From Euborellia annulipes (taxonomy: Eukaryota; Arthropoda; Insecta; Dermaptera; Anisolabididae): a stretch of DNA of 64,000 bases. The number at the start of each line of letters is the position of its first letter. Position 1 is the stretch's first letter. The stretch covers positions 124,001-188,000 of the forward strand of contig JAKCPI010000825.1 of the NCBI GenBank assembly GCA_023213315.1, read 5' to 3'. Below, piece by piece: positions 29,480 through 39,822 of the stretch. The notes beneath the pieces were generated by a model. That model saw only the letters and a list, made by a program, of their open reading frames with translations. It ran no database searches and was not told where the DNA came from. The position numbers and the translations under genes are program-made.

Positions 29480-30674
29480 AAATTGTGACTGGTCGCACCA
29501 GATTTTTTTGTCGAGATATATTTAGTTTCTGCACATATATTAGAATTCAAGAAATAAAATCTGGTGTGACTGGCGCACAGCAGACAACTTTCTCTTACCT
29601 TCGGTAATCGAAAGTTGTGTACTGTGCTTGTCACACCAGATTTTTGTGTCGACATGTATTTAGTTCCCGGCAGTAGGGAATATTTGAATTTAGATGTAAA
29701 ATTTAAAAGTATGGGAAAATATTTTTATATTTTGTTACCATGGCAACCATTTCTCCTATCTTTCCTATGAAGCACAAGAGTAAAGTGTGCTTCAAACAAT
29801 TTTGAGGCAAAACGAGAATAAACATTTGAAAGAGCATCTAAAAAAATAATTGATTTTTGAATTTTAATCAAAATCGTTAGAGCGAATTTTGAGAAATTGA
29901 AAAAAACTGAAAAGTACATCAGTAAAGTACTAGTACTATTTGGCCGATTTTGATTAAAAGCTTATTTTTCCGGTCCCGGGGGTGTTTAACTTAAATATAA
30001 AATTTCAGCCTCATAGCTCCAATCCCTTCATGCTTAAAAGTGAACACAGACACACCCACCCACACACCCACCCACCCACCCACCCACCCACAGACAGACC
30101 ATGTCGCGAAAACCACTTTTTTGGATTCAGGGGACCTCAAAACGTGAAGATCCATCAAAATCTCGACATCGAATTTTTGACATGAATCCAATACTTTCTC
30201 CTCTATATATATATTACATATATACATAGGTAGAAAGTAAAAATTTAAAAACAATATTTATATTTTTGACATCCATATCTCCTATTAGTTACTATCAAAT
30301 ACAAGGGTAAAAAGTGTGCTTCAAACAATTTTGAGAGCAAAATGAGAAAATACATTTTAAACAGCATCTAAAAAATTGATTTTTGAATTTTTAAACAAAA
30401 TCGTTGGAGCAAATATTGAGAAAATTGAAAAAAACATCAGTAAAGTTATAGCACTCTGGCCGATTTTGTTCAAAAGCTTCGTGTCACGTCCCAGGAGGGT
30501 ACCTAAATTAAATATAAAATTTCGACCTCCTAGCTCTTTTCGTTCTTGAGATATTTTGTTCACAGACAGACAGAGTATATCCATCAAAATCTCGACATCG
30601 AATTTTTGACATGAATCCAATACTTTCTCTCTATATATATTAACATATATAGAGGTATGAGAAAGTAAGAAATG
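29480..30674 (+). mobile_element. Old family A element split by a young copy
   Basis: Left piece 29480-29560 (GGTCGCACCAGATT, CAAGAAATAAAA). Right piece 30244-30674 (ATATTTATATTTTTGACATC through TTTTGTTCACAGACAGACAG to GGTATGAGAAAGTAAG). Together they read as one older-subfamily element. The insertion lies within AAATAAAA/TTTAAAAAC, an A/T target, by comparison with the uninterrupted copy near 13035-13060 (AAGAAATAAAATTTATAAAC). Confidence 0.8.
29556..30243 (+). mobile_element. Family A element, young, nested in an older copy
   Basis: Full-length with an intact 5' hairpin, a long CCCA microsatellite (30050-30090) and a tail ending GGTAGAAAGTAAAAA. Comparison with the unsplit older copy suggests no duplication longer than the AAAA run, so the termini are TCTGGTGTGAC and AAAGTAAAA or slightly longer. 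Confidence 0.87.
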
Positions 30675-30679
30675 CAAAT

Positions 30680-31845
30680 TACAGCTCTGTTTTTTATTTT
30701 CTTGATGGGTCAAAAAAATACCTAACGAAGGTATAAAATATATAGAGAAAACCAAGAAATGAGATTGTCGCTTGAGTAGGATGGAATGTGAAAGACTAGC
30801 ATATACTCGTATATGGTAAACTTAACTCGGGCAACTTGAACTCGCCTTTTACGTTCTCACTATAAAGTGAGCCCCATTTAATTCAAAATTATTACTTTAT
30901 TTGCAAACTATTATTTATGCACGTCGTATTAGACTTAAGACATAAAACAAAAACAGTCTTAGGACATGAAATAAAAAAAAAGAGAAATTTATACCTACTT
31001 TATTCTAGAACATAAATGGACGAGATATTTGATCGTTTTAAATGGAATAAAAAATTCTTTATTCGAAGGAGTTTATAGCAAACACGATCTTGTATCGGCT
31101 GTATGATTATTCATCGATGATAATTTGAAATTTATAGAATTTTAAACCCCCTATTATTTATTCTGCTTAAATCCAACATATTTATATAAGATAATTCTGA
31201 GATAGATGATGATTTGACACCATTTTGTATCTTGGAATACATAATTTCGCGTGTATCCTTATGCTTCTCTCTCACTTAAAATGATAATATCTTGACCCAT
31301 GGATAATAATAACAAATCTATTTTATTTGATTTAGTGTTTGTGTGGGGGGATTCGGTGTGTTTTCACGCCTTGGAACTAAAACCAGCGGGGATTCCTTTT
31401 GGGTGGGGCTTTAAGCAAAGATAATTTATCTAATAACATTTATAAATCACTCGATGAATTAATAAATTTTAATAATCAGATGATAATTTTGTTATTAATG
31501 GAAGATGGAACGCTTTGCGTTTTGTTTTCGGTTCCAACTAAGTTAAAACAAATTAAATCGAACAGAATTATGATAAATCATAGGTTGCCATTTATTTTAA
31601 GGCGACGACCTTTCACATTCATGTCTATATATCTAAATTTATATATTTTAAATTTTTAGAAAAGACTAAACACGTTATTTAATATTATTGTCGAGTTTTT
31701 TGATTTTATATAAATCATGATTTTGAAAAAAATATAATTTTTTATGAATGGAAATTGAAAAGTAACAAACTTGATTTAAAGAAGTTATAGATAAATGTGT
31801 CCAGAAATTTGGAAGAAAAATTTGATAGCGGGGGTGTAGTCTGAA
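30680..31845. other. AT-rich unique DNA, no gene seen
   Basis: No repeat was recognised. The 86-codon plus frame at 31399-31659 is AT-driven with no motif. Nothing resembles a splice-flanked exon. Confidence 0.35.
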
Positions 31846-31852
31846 GCAGTGG

Positions 31853-32110
31853 CGTGAGAGATTAACTCTAGCCCGAGGCACAATACCTTTTTAGCGCCCC
31901 CCTCCATTCGAAAACCATATAATATTATATGTAAAATATACAAAATTATTATATAATATTAATTACACTGGCACTAAATTTAAAATATATTTTCCAGAAA
32001 TCAATTATAATAAAAATAAAAATTCTCCATCAATTTTTTGTTTTGCGGACCATTTGGCGCCCCTTTGTGAGTAGATCCCGAGGCATGATGCCCCCCCTCC
32101 CCCTTCTTCA
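31853..32110 (+). mobile_element. hAT-like element, family H
   Basis: It starts CAGTGGCGTGAGAGATTAAC and contains CCCGAGGCACAATACCTTTT, GCGCCCCCCTCCATTCG and, near the end, ACCATTTGGCGCCCCTTTGT and GAGGCATGATGCC. The same sequences recur in order at 63789-64000. CAGTGGCGT is a common hAT terminus, but the right end and any duplication are unclear. Confidence 0.6.
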
Positions 32111-32146
32111 GACCAAATTACAAGCCAAACTTAATAGAAACATTAA

Positions 32147-32691
32147 GGGCCGGTTGCTTCAGTTCTAGTCAACTAGTAAACTTATCCGACCGATAGCAAA
32201 TCATTGATATAGCAGAACAAGATCATGCTTAACCTTCGAGTTAAAAAAAAATGATTTTTTTAAACATATAAAGCTATCTGATGTATAAGAAAAGTTTTGT
32301 GAAGTTAGCAACTTAATAAAGGCGTCATTTATAAAAATTATTAAAAATTAAAATAATGAAAGTTATTCAATTGAATTGGATACCAATCAATTTAAATTAA
32401 TAGGGACAGGGTCTACACTAAATGACCTCAGATGCACAAAAACGACCTTCAACAAATAAATAAAACAAAAATTAAAGCTAATTAACTAGACAAAAATTTT
32501 AAAATTTCCAAAAAAATAAATAAATAAGGCTTGGGTTCCTAATTTCCCCTTCCGAACTTTTTGTCTTAGCTAATTAACTACGATCTGGCCTCGTTTAATC
32601 ATAGGATTAGCTTATCTAGAACTGAAAATACTCTAGTCATAGTCAACTAGCTTATACGTGGGATAGCTAGCTAATTAGAAGCAATTGGTCC
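32147..32691. mobile_element. PIF/Harbinger-like short element
   Basis: Left end GGGCCGGTTGCTTCAGTTCT; right end TAATTAGAAGCAATTGGTCC. Subterminal AGTCAACTAG occurs near both ends in inverse context, with GATAGC-rich interior. Flanks are TAA and TTA, not a clean 3-bp duplication. A family C SINE body (32368-32452) lies inside. A truncated copy is at 42425-42597. Confidence 0.6.
32368..32452 (+). mobile_element. SINE family C, body fragment
   Basis: TTGGATACCAATCAATTTAA, ATAGGGACAGGGTCTACACT, AAATGACCTCAGATGCACAA. Nested in the element at 32147-32691. Confidence 0.65.
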
Positions 32692-32699
32692 TTATAATA

Positions 32700-34340
32700 T
32701 TATTTGACAATAATCATTAATATTTCAATTAATTACAAATCAATGTAAACAAAAACGTTCAGATTCATTTTTTTTCTGATGACATATAATGTTTTTGTTT
32801 ACATCGATTCATTTGACACCGTTCGTCCCGATGAAAAGAGCGACCTGCATTTGATCGCTGATAGGTGAAAAAATATGTATTGTTTTGTATTTCAATTTCT
32901 GTGACTGACTTCATTTTCATGCTTAGATACTTTCCCCACCTAGCCTTTTTTGGTTGGTGCAATTATTCAGATTTATAGAAAAATATTAAATGAGATTAGA
33001 AAAGAAAGATTGAATATAATAATAATATATCAATATTACTGTCAATACTTAAGCAGGTAATAGTAGAGGCAGTTAAAATAAAAATTTTTCACATACTTTT
33101 TTTTTTAATAAATACAATTTTAAGCATCGATGTATATTTTTTTAAAAAGAAAAAAGTAATTTTCTCAAATACCACTAGAGAGAAAGAGGTCCGAACGTTG
33201 GCCTCCGTTATAACCGGCTTTCAGTCTTTCTCTTTCCGCTAAAGATGCGAGCATCGCTCGGTATCTCTAAATATCCTTAAACCTATTCTAAATGCTGGAA
33301 ATACATTATCAATGAAGAATATTATTAAAGATGGAGGCCAGAGAGAGAGAGAGAGGCGTTCGATAATTCCTAGGTTGTGTGTTGCGCAAACGCAAAAGAC
33401 CAGGCAGGGGTGTGTCTTTTGGTCTGGGGTTGGATGGGTGGAAGGGTGGCTTAAACCAGGGGCGGATCGGGTCCGGGGCTTGTTATTAAATACTTCGGAA
33501 AATTGAGGATTATGTTTGGATTGGCGATAGGAATAACAGCCTCTGGCTGTCGCCGAAATATCCCAAGTCCTGAAGGGTGTAAAGTGGCTAAAGCACCCCA
33601 CTTTGCTAGTTTTAACGATCCACACCAACTTTGGCTAATGAAAATATAATGAAGTGGAAAAAGTGATGACAAACTAGGGACGCGGCACGAGTGGGGTAGA
33701 GAAAAAAAAACAACAACACTCAAAACTAAAATTAAATTTTCATTTTCACAAGCGACAAATGGATTTTTGAAATATAGATTTCTAAGGCGGCTGTTTATTT
33801 TGCGCTTACGATACACACATTATAGAAAAAAAATTGCCGCAACCCTAGACCAATTTTTAACATCTGGAAATATAAACATAAATAAATTGGAAGAAGAAGA
33901 AGAAGCGAAGCTCTTAAAAAGATGCTGCGGACTATAAATATTTGATGAAGCCATTTTGACAAATCATTTGACTAACTCATAAATATAAATTTAATAATCA
34001 AATAATGATTGGAATGGTAGAAATTTAGATGTATTAATAAATTTTTTAAGTGAAGATGATTTATAAAATAAAATCTCTTGCTAAAAAAAATTCTATTAAT
34101 AAAATTTAATGTATACAAAATTGCGAAATTTATATCTTTTCTCGCGTCTTTACTTTTTGATAGTCTACTTGAAAGCTTTAATAAAATATTTCGTATTAAA
34201 ATGAATTTAAATTTCAATCATTTGGTCCGAATTGGCCCACCTAGGGAATTGCCAGTTTATGAAGTAACACCATGAGAATTTTAATAAATAAAATTTCAGT
34301 GTTAAAAACAGCGATGGTTTCTTCATCTGTTCGCAATTTA
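32700..34340. other. Unique DNA with GC-richer part at 33170-33640
   Basis: No confirmed gene. The 33170-33640 part has CCAGGGGCGGATCGGGTCCG (33457), resembling the GGGCGGAT hAT ends, and at 33515-33565 GGCGATAGGAATAACAGCCT then CTGGCTGTCGCCGAAATATC, a hairpin followed by GAAA like the foldback motif. AAAGATGGAGGCCAGAG is YY1-like. The minus-strand frames of 121 and 129 codons cross these repeats and carry no known domain. Confidence 0.35.
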
Positions 34341-34639
34341 TTAGATACTAGCTGCGGTAGGGTTGCCTTCGGCAACCCTACCCCGAGGCCCTGGCGGGCG
34401 GCGTCTCGGGATATGACTAAGAGTTGTCCAGATAAATGTATTTTAATTAATTATGAAAAAGAGTTTTTATTTTTTATTTTAAATATTTGATTAATATATT
34501 TTTCAATTATTTACACCCTAAGGAAGCGTATAAATTTTATTCCAACCGAATGATAAATTTCCGGGGGGGCGGGCGTCTCGAGGTCATAATACCATTTTAA
34601 GATTTAGTCCAGAAGTAAATTGTAAATTTTAATTAATTG

Positions 34640-35115
34640 AATGAAAAATAAATTTTAGGGGGTTCAGGGGTGATTGAACTATTTGATGTCTAAAATACCA
34701 TTTTTCAATTATTTACACCCTAAGAAAGCGTCATTTTAAATTTTATTAAAATCGAATGAAAAATAAATTTTAGGGGGGTCAGGGGGGTGATTGAACTTTC
34801 TGAGGTCTAAAATACCATTTTTCAATTATTTACACCCTAAGAAAGCGTCATTTTAAATTTTATTAAAATCGAATGAAAAATAAATTTTAGGGGGGTCAGG
34901 GGGGTGATTGAACTTTCTGAGGTCTAAAATACCATTTTTCAATTATTTACACCCTAAGAAAGCGTCATTTTAAATTTTATTAAAATCGAATGAAAAATAA
35001 ATTTTAGGGGGGTCAGGGGGGTGATTGAACTTTCTGGGGTCTAAAATACCATTTTTCAATTATTTACACCCTAAGAAAGCGTCATTTTAAATTTTATTAA
35101 AATCGAATGAAAAAT
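34640..35115 (-). repeat. 117-bp minisatellite inside the Helitron
   Basis: The landmark CACCCTAAGAAAGCGTC recurs at 34716, 34833, 34950 and 35067, exactly 117 bases apart, with near-identical sequence between. A more diverged unit is at 34513. Each unit holds a GGGGGGTCAGGGGGGTGATT G-run block. The truncated Helitron at 178-742 keeps about one unit. Confidence 0.92.
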
Positions 35116-35422
35116 AAAAAAAATAAAATTTTAGGGGGGGGGGGGGGCCCAGAGCGGAAAAATCTTTTCAAATGTCGAATTGTTAGGGGGAGGAAGAGTT
35201 TTTATTTTTCATTTTAAAGATTTGATAAATATATTTTCCGTAAAGCGAGTTAGATCCTGTTTTCCAATGCTTTGCTATGGGGTAATTGATAACCCCCAAA
35301 AAGGGGGGGTTCCCTACCCCTAATTCGATATAATGATAGCCTAAAACCACCCCCGGAAAATTCCCTACCCATTAAAAAAAACTCCATGAAAATCGGTCCA
35401 GTAGTTTCGGAGTCTATGCGTT

Positions 35423-35424
<2 letters not shown>

Positions 35425-35471
<47 letters not shown>
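35425..35471 (+). repeat. (GACA)n microsatellite
   Basis: About eleven ACAG/CAGA tetranucleotide units, GTCT on the minus strand, just inside the 5' end of the Helitron. The sister copy at 178-742 has only about three, so the tract has expanded here. Confidence 0.95.
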
Positions 35472-35607
35472 GATTGTCTTTTATATAATAGAATATAGAT
35501 GGTTTATTTTAGGGACCAGGGAGAGGGGTGGGGGTAACAGTAGGTATAAGAGAATAATGAATTTAAAAAATAACTACTTAATGATGTGAATAAAATTTAC
35601 AATTTTT

Positions 35608-35720
35608 TTGATGGTGGGTCAAATGTCCCATGACCCTCGGGAATTGAACCCAGGATCTCCAGCCTATTCGGGGAATCGCCGTGGTACCCTCTGCACAAGG
35701 CCACCGGACTTTTGACCAAC
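35608..35720 (-). mobile_element. tRNA-like SINE head, family D, minus strand
   Basis: On the minus strand: GTCCGGTGGCCTTGTGCAGA, GGGTACCACGGCGATTCCCC, GGCTGGAGATCCTGGGTTCA, ATTCCCGAGGGTC. The B box is GGTTCAATTCC and the sequence aligns with 13327-13442. An anticodon-like loop exists, but no intact acceptor stem. Confidence 0.6.
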
Positions 35721-35724
35721 ACCA

Positions 35725-36480
35725 AAAATTATAATTATTCTCGAAAATTATTTAACTATTCAAATTAATTTTAAATAAATAAAGTAAAGAATGATTTTTA
35801 TCCTTATAAGACACGAGAATGTTGCAAAAGTAAATGAAGTAGTGTAAAATCGGTATATTTTACATGGCTTTCAGCTTTATAGCTCTTTTGGCCAGCCACT
35901 TGTAAAGACGTCAATTAAATAAAATTTTTTGAGATTTTAGGGACATGTCTTACATTTCATGCATTTCTTGTATATACTTAAGAATTGAAAAAAAAATAAA
36001 TAAATAAAATATAGATTAAATAAATAAAAGATGTTTTCAATTATTTGATTGATCATCTCAAGAATTTTATTTATTTTTATTAATTGGGACCTTTACACTT
36101 GACTCCTAACAAAATTTTGAATTTTTTTTTAAACCTTTTCGTCATTTTTGACTACATAGACTTTCAAACGATACAATAATATTAATTAAGATATATAAAG
36201 TATATGGTCCTATATACGTTATTTCGGGTAATTATACTCTATACTTTACGATAACAATAAAGTACGCAAAAATACAAGGTGGCAATCCTAGTCCAGGCAC
36301 ATTTATTTATGCCAAATGAAATGCATTGAATATTTAATAAAAAATTTAATTAAAATGAACCAAAGGGCGCATCACGATTACTTAATTAAATTGTTAATCC
36401 CTAAATACCCTCTGATGCCTGTTAATTAATTAGGGCAATTTTAAGTATGTTCTCTTTTTTTAGTAGACTCTCAAGTATTT
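35725..36480. other. AT-rich unique DNA, no gene seen
   Basis: Poly-A/T tracts and short AT frames only. A tiny SINE scrap (CCAGGCACATTTATTTATGC) is near 36295. Confidence 0.35.
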
Positions 36481-36492
36481 TTATGATTTGAA

Positions 36493-36723
36493 GTGGAAGG
36501 AACGAATTCTCTCTACATTTTCACGGAGAGTATCATTCATCAGTTTGCTAACAACCCCAAAGACCCGACACCTCCCCCAAAGAGACCAGCAGAAACTCCC
36601 CCTTCAGCCCGAAAAATAAGGGCTTCTGCACCCCGATCTGACACCCGTCCGTGTTTACTTGTGCACTTTGGAAACCACTTAGTTCAAGAATCGAGCTTCG
36701 TTTTTATTTCACTTCCCTGTTGA
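36493..36723 (+). CDS. Unrecognised 76-codon Pro-rich ORF
   Basis: The ATG-to-TGA frame lies in a unique GC-richer block. The middle is Pro/Ser/Arg-rich (NPKDPTPPPKRPAETPPSAR), unlike the AT-driven frames elsewhere, while both ends look ordinary. No domain is recognised. No strong splice acceptor precedes it. It could be a small protein, part of an exon or chance. Confidence 0.2.
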   Translation: MEGTNSLYIFTESIIHQFANNPKDPTPPPKRPAETPPSARKIRASAPRSDTRPCLLVHFGNHLVQESSFVFISLPC

Positions 36724-37084
36724 AAACCAAACGACAAACCCCACCATCGTGTATTTTTTTTTTCTTTTCCCTCTCCATCATTCGATCTTTAGAGGATAAT
36801 TTTATTTGTAAATAAAGGGTGGAGCCCCGATGGTTGATAAGCTTAGATTAATCAGTAAAGAAAGTTTCGTAAAATAAACACTGTTAGGACGAAAAGCAAT
36901 TTAATTATAAGAATAAGCTTCGAATTCCTATTTCGAGAACTTTGAAGAAAGTTTTAAAGACCAAGTCAATATTGATCATTTAATAAATATGTTATTAAAA
37001 AAATATTAAAAGATATTTTTATAGTTGGTAGTTTTTAAAAGCAAATAATGCTGTATTTATATAGTTTGAAATGTATTATTATTT

Positions 37085-37595
37085 GAAATTCCTATCGGCA
37101 TCCCCGTTTATTTAAACGAAGTGCTTTCGTGCACGGAGACACACACCTCAAACCCAACCGGCCTCTGGCCGTAGCTATCTACCGGTACCCCTTGAGGTTA
37201 CATTATTTCCTATCTCTAACTCCTCCTCCTGCGTTCGTTTCTAACACAATAGTTCTGGTTCCTTTTATTCAACCGCTTCTTTGTTAGGGAGGATGTCCTA
37301 GTTTGAAGAGGGACTCCCTCAGCACCGGCGTGTATCCTACTCCTTTCGAAGAATGCATCACTGACGTGTGGCCTTCGTTACAGCACCTCCTCTTCTCGTA
37401 GAGTCTTCTTGGGGGCCGTTGTGGATGAGATCCATTCATTCCAAGCCAGTGCCTGCTTGAGGACTTGTTTATATCCTAAATAAAATTTTTATTCAATGAA
37501 AAATTCCCGCATCCCAGGATTTGAACAGGGATCTTCTTTGTAGAACCCGACACCCTAGCCCAGCTACACCAGAGAGCCCCCAAATTAAAATATCA
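37085..37595 (-). mobile_element. Retroposon-like unit: tRNA-like head plus ~400-bp body
   Basis: On the minus strand, a tRNA-like head at 37500-37595 has A box GGTGTAGCTGGGCTAGGG and B box GTTCAAATCC. It is followed by an A/T bridge and a GC-rich body to about 37085 (start AAGTCCTCAAGCAGGCACTG, end AACGGGGATGCCGATAGG). Its GC content differs sharply from the surrounding DNA. The body matches none of the other SINEs here, so it could also be an unrelated exon beside a SINE head. A frame at 37284-37439 is listed separately. Confidence 0.45.
37284..37439 (-). CDS. 51-codon ORF inside the GC-rich body, unrecognised
   Basis: ATG to TAA on the minus strand, starting MNGSHPQRPPRRLYEKRRCC and ending LREFLFK-like LRESLFKLGHPP. 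It stays open upstream to an acceptor-like TTTTATTTAG at 37476-37485, so it could be a terminal exon of a minus-strand gene. It could equally be a chance frame in a SINE body. No domain is recognised. Confidence 0.15.
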   Translation of the reverse strand: MNGSHPQRPPRRLYEKRRCCNEGHTSVMHSSKGVGYTPVLRESLFKLGHPP

Positions 37596-38148
37596 AATAC
37601 TTTAATAGTTGACGATTTAAGGGTCCGTTCAGTCAGCTTCCCGTTCCTACATATAAAAATTTGCGAGCTAATAATAAATACTTTACTATTATTAAATTCA
37701 GCAGCGATTTCCAACCTTTATGGTACTACACGTCCCCGAAAGAAAATTTTTTCGGACCTTCCACCTTTTATTTTTTTTTAATAGATACTTTAAACAGATT
37801 AACGAGAAAATTTCGGGGCATTCCTTGACCCCATTACTCTGATATAAATGATAAAATAATTATGAATAGAATTCAGTTGCCGAAAGACTAAATCGTTTCC
37901 AGGTGTTTCTATTAGTTATGATTTTCAAACTTAAATCAACCCATTAAAAAAAAAATAATAATAATAAAATTTACATTTAAAAATTCCCCCCTCTCGAAAT
38001 TTTTTTTTTTTTTTTTAATATGAGTGTTTAAAAAATTAAAAGATTATAATATATGGGAATAGAAATTAATAAAAGTCAAGTTGAAAAAATAATCGTATTT
38101 AAAAATAAATAAAATATGTCCTTTATAATGTTGTAAGATTTATTAAGT

Positions 38149-38361
38149 TTAATTAACACATAGGGCCAATGATTTAAGTACATGATCAAATATCATTAAT
38201 ACGGAATTCCCATGAATCGTTTGCTTGTGAGTTTTAGAGAGAGAGACACCCTGCATGGGGCCCATAGGGCTGCCAGTGTCACAATAGCCATAATATTTAT
38301 TACATCCTAACGCAACGGGCAAGAGAGAGAGACACACACAAACCCATAGGCATGACACCAT
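38149..38361 (-). CDS. Possible small secreted-protein ORF
   Basis: The 70-codon minus-strand frame opens MVSCLWVCVCLSLLPVALGC, a signal-peptide-like stretch with a plausible cleavage after ALG, then NKYYGYCDTGSPMGP. The hydrophobic start is encoded by a (GTCTCT)n-like tract, which on the minus strand also looks like a polypyrimidine tract before TTAG, so it may be splice-site context and not coding. No family is recognised. Confidence 0.2.
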   Translation of the reverse strand: MVSCLWVCVCLSLLPVALGCNKYYGYCDTGSPMGPMQGVSLSKTHKQTIHGNSVLMIFDHVLKSLALCVN

Positions 38362-38947
38362 ATTAATTATCCCAGAGGTTCAAATTCGGCGATTTATAAC
38401 GTGTTAAAGATCTGTTATAGGCCTAGGCTTATAAAAAAAAGAGAGAGTGGGGGGGCTTAAAAAAGTGAAGATACCCGAAGAAGAAAAGGTGTGCTTGTGT
38501 ACCTGGAATTAAGTGCTTCTCTGAACCCTCGAGCCAGTACCCCATAAATCCGTCAACTAATTTCTGAAATGAGTTTTTTAGGCTGCGTTGAAAATACACT
38601 TAAGTCCGAGGGACTACTTAGATGCATCTTGTTAACACGAATTTTTAAAAAGGGGGAGTTGAGGCGTTAAATCTATTAACGTAAAAGTTGCTAGAAAGAG
38701 GAAAGGTGATTGCTTCTATAATATCATATCCGTTGTTTACATTTTGAAAAAAAAAAACTGAATTGCTCTTCTCTTAAAATTTTCTATAAATATTTATGTT
38801 TTTAAGTGACCGTAATCTTTAAATCTATTCACAAATAGAGTTAAAAACAATTTATGTGGATGAAAGTAATAAAGTTTTAAAAGAAGGATTTAAAAATTTT
38901 AAATTGAATATTAATTGAAAATTATTTTTAAATAAGTACATTTTTTT

Positions 38948-39125
38948 AAATTTGGTGTGAACTCACAGTACACAGCTTTCTCTTGTCCTCGGTAATCGAA
39001 ATTTGTGTTCTTTTACACCCAATTTTTTTGGTCAATATGTATTTAATATCCGATAGTAAATTCATATCCAAGAGATAAAAATGAACCTTTTTTTCACCAT
39101 TGGAACCATTTTTCTTCTCTTATAA
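38948..39125 (+). mobile_element. Family A element, 5' part, diverged
   Basis: Hairpin remnants AAATTTGGTGTGAACTCACA, GCTTTCTCTTGTCCTCGGTA, CTTTTACACCCAATTTTTTT, then TATGTATTTAATATCCGATA. It stops where the next block (39126-39360) begins. Confidence 0.7.
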
Positions 39126-39213
39126 AAGAAGGATTAAAAGATGGGAATTCTCTGTTTCTTTATAATATATACAGTATAAAGAAGAGAATAAAAACAACAA
39201 AATACCCCTCATA

Positions 39214-39278
39214 GAAAAGATGGAGGCCATGACACCTGACGGAGCGTCAAGGCATTTAACACAGACAAGATGGCGTCC
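39214..39278 (+). promoter_or_regulatory. Pair of YY1/Pho-like AAGATGG sites
   Basis: AAAAGATGGAGGCCATG and ACAAGATGGCGTCC occur 50 bases apart. AAGATGGCG is the core of the YY1/Pleiohomeotic site, often found just downstream of start sites or in Polycomb elements. The minus-strand 76-codon frame here has no motif. Function is inferred from the motif only. Confidence 0.25.
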
Positions 39279-39365
39279 ACCCGAATAATCCCGAACATTC
39301 ACGAACGAGAAATTGTTCAGAACCGATGACGAATAAGCCCTCTTCAACAATTGTTGAATTTTATT

Positions 39366-39723
39366 TTTCTTTCTCTTTCCTCTACCAGTATATATGATAA
39401 TATATATAGAGAGAAAGTATTGGATTCATGTCAAAAGTCGAAATTTTAATGGATATGCACGTTTTGAGGTCCCCCTGAATCCAAAAAAGTGGTTTTCGCG
39501 ACATGGTCTGTCTGTGTGTGTGTCTGGGAACAAAATATCTCAAGAATGAAAAGAGCTAGGAGGTTGAAATTTTATATTTGAGTTAGGCACACCATGGGAC
39601 GTGACACGAAGCTTTTAAACAAAATCGGCCAAAGAGTAGGCCTACTAGTAAGTTACTTTACTGATTCAGTTTTTTTTCGATTTTCTCAAAATTCGTCTAA
39701 CGATTTTGAATAAAATTCAAAAG
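39366..39723 (-). mobile_element. Family A element, 3' half, minus strand
   Basis: It starts with the terminal hairpin (TTTCTCTTTCCTCTACCAGT...AGAGAGAAAGTATTGG), then CCAAAAAAGTGGTTTTCGCG, GACATGGTCTGTCTGTGTGT and AAGCTTTTAAACAAAATCGG, and breaks off near AACGATTTTGAATAAAATTC. Confidence 0.8.
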
Positions 39724-39822
39724 TACAAAGAATGAAACTATACTATACAAACTAGTTATCAACGATAATTTAGTTAAGGAAAACATATTTGAGAAAAAAA
39801 TTTTGTCTAAAAAAGAAAATTT

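Larger units (their letters stand above)
34348..35499 (-). mobile_element. Complete non-autonomous Helitron
   Basis: Read on the minus strand, the element starts TCTATATTCTATTATATAAA after a host A (complement of 35500). It ends with the hairpin GGTAGGGTTGCC-GAA-GGCAACCCTACC, then GCAG and CTAG (34351-34348), followed by a host T. TC start, 3' hairpin, CTRR end and A/T insertion site are the hallmarks of Helitrons. It is 1152 bp, with no Rep/helicase frame, and carries a GTCT repeat near its 5' end and a 117-bp tandem array. Left end, hairpin and repeat unit are all clean, so it looks recently active. Confidence 0.88.

Noticed and set aside
33239..33816. Minus-strand ORFs of 129 and 121 codons, the longest unrelated to family A
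   Set aside because: They overlap each other in different frames, cross repeat-like motifs (GGGCGGAT and GAAAT units), and show no domain or splice context.
35425..35471. (GACA)n tract as a CRISPR-like or satellite array
   Set aside because: It is a simple tetranucleotide repeat with no spacers, located at the 5' end of the Helitron.
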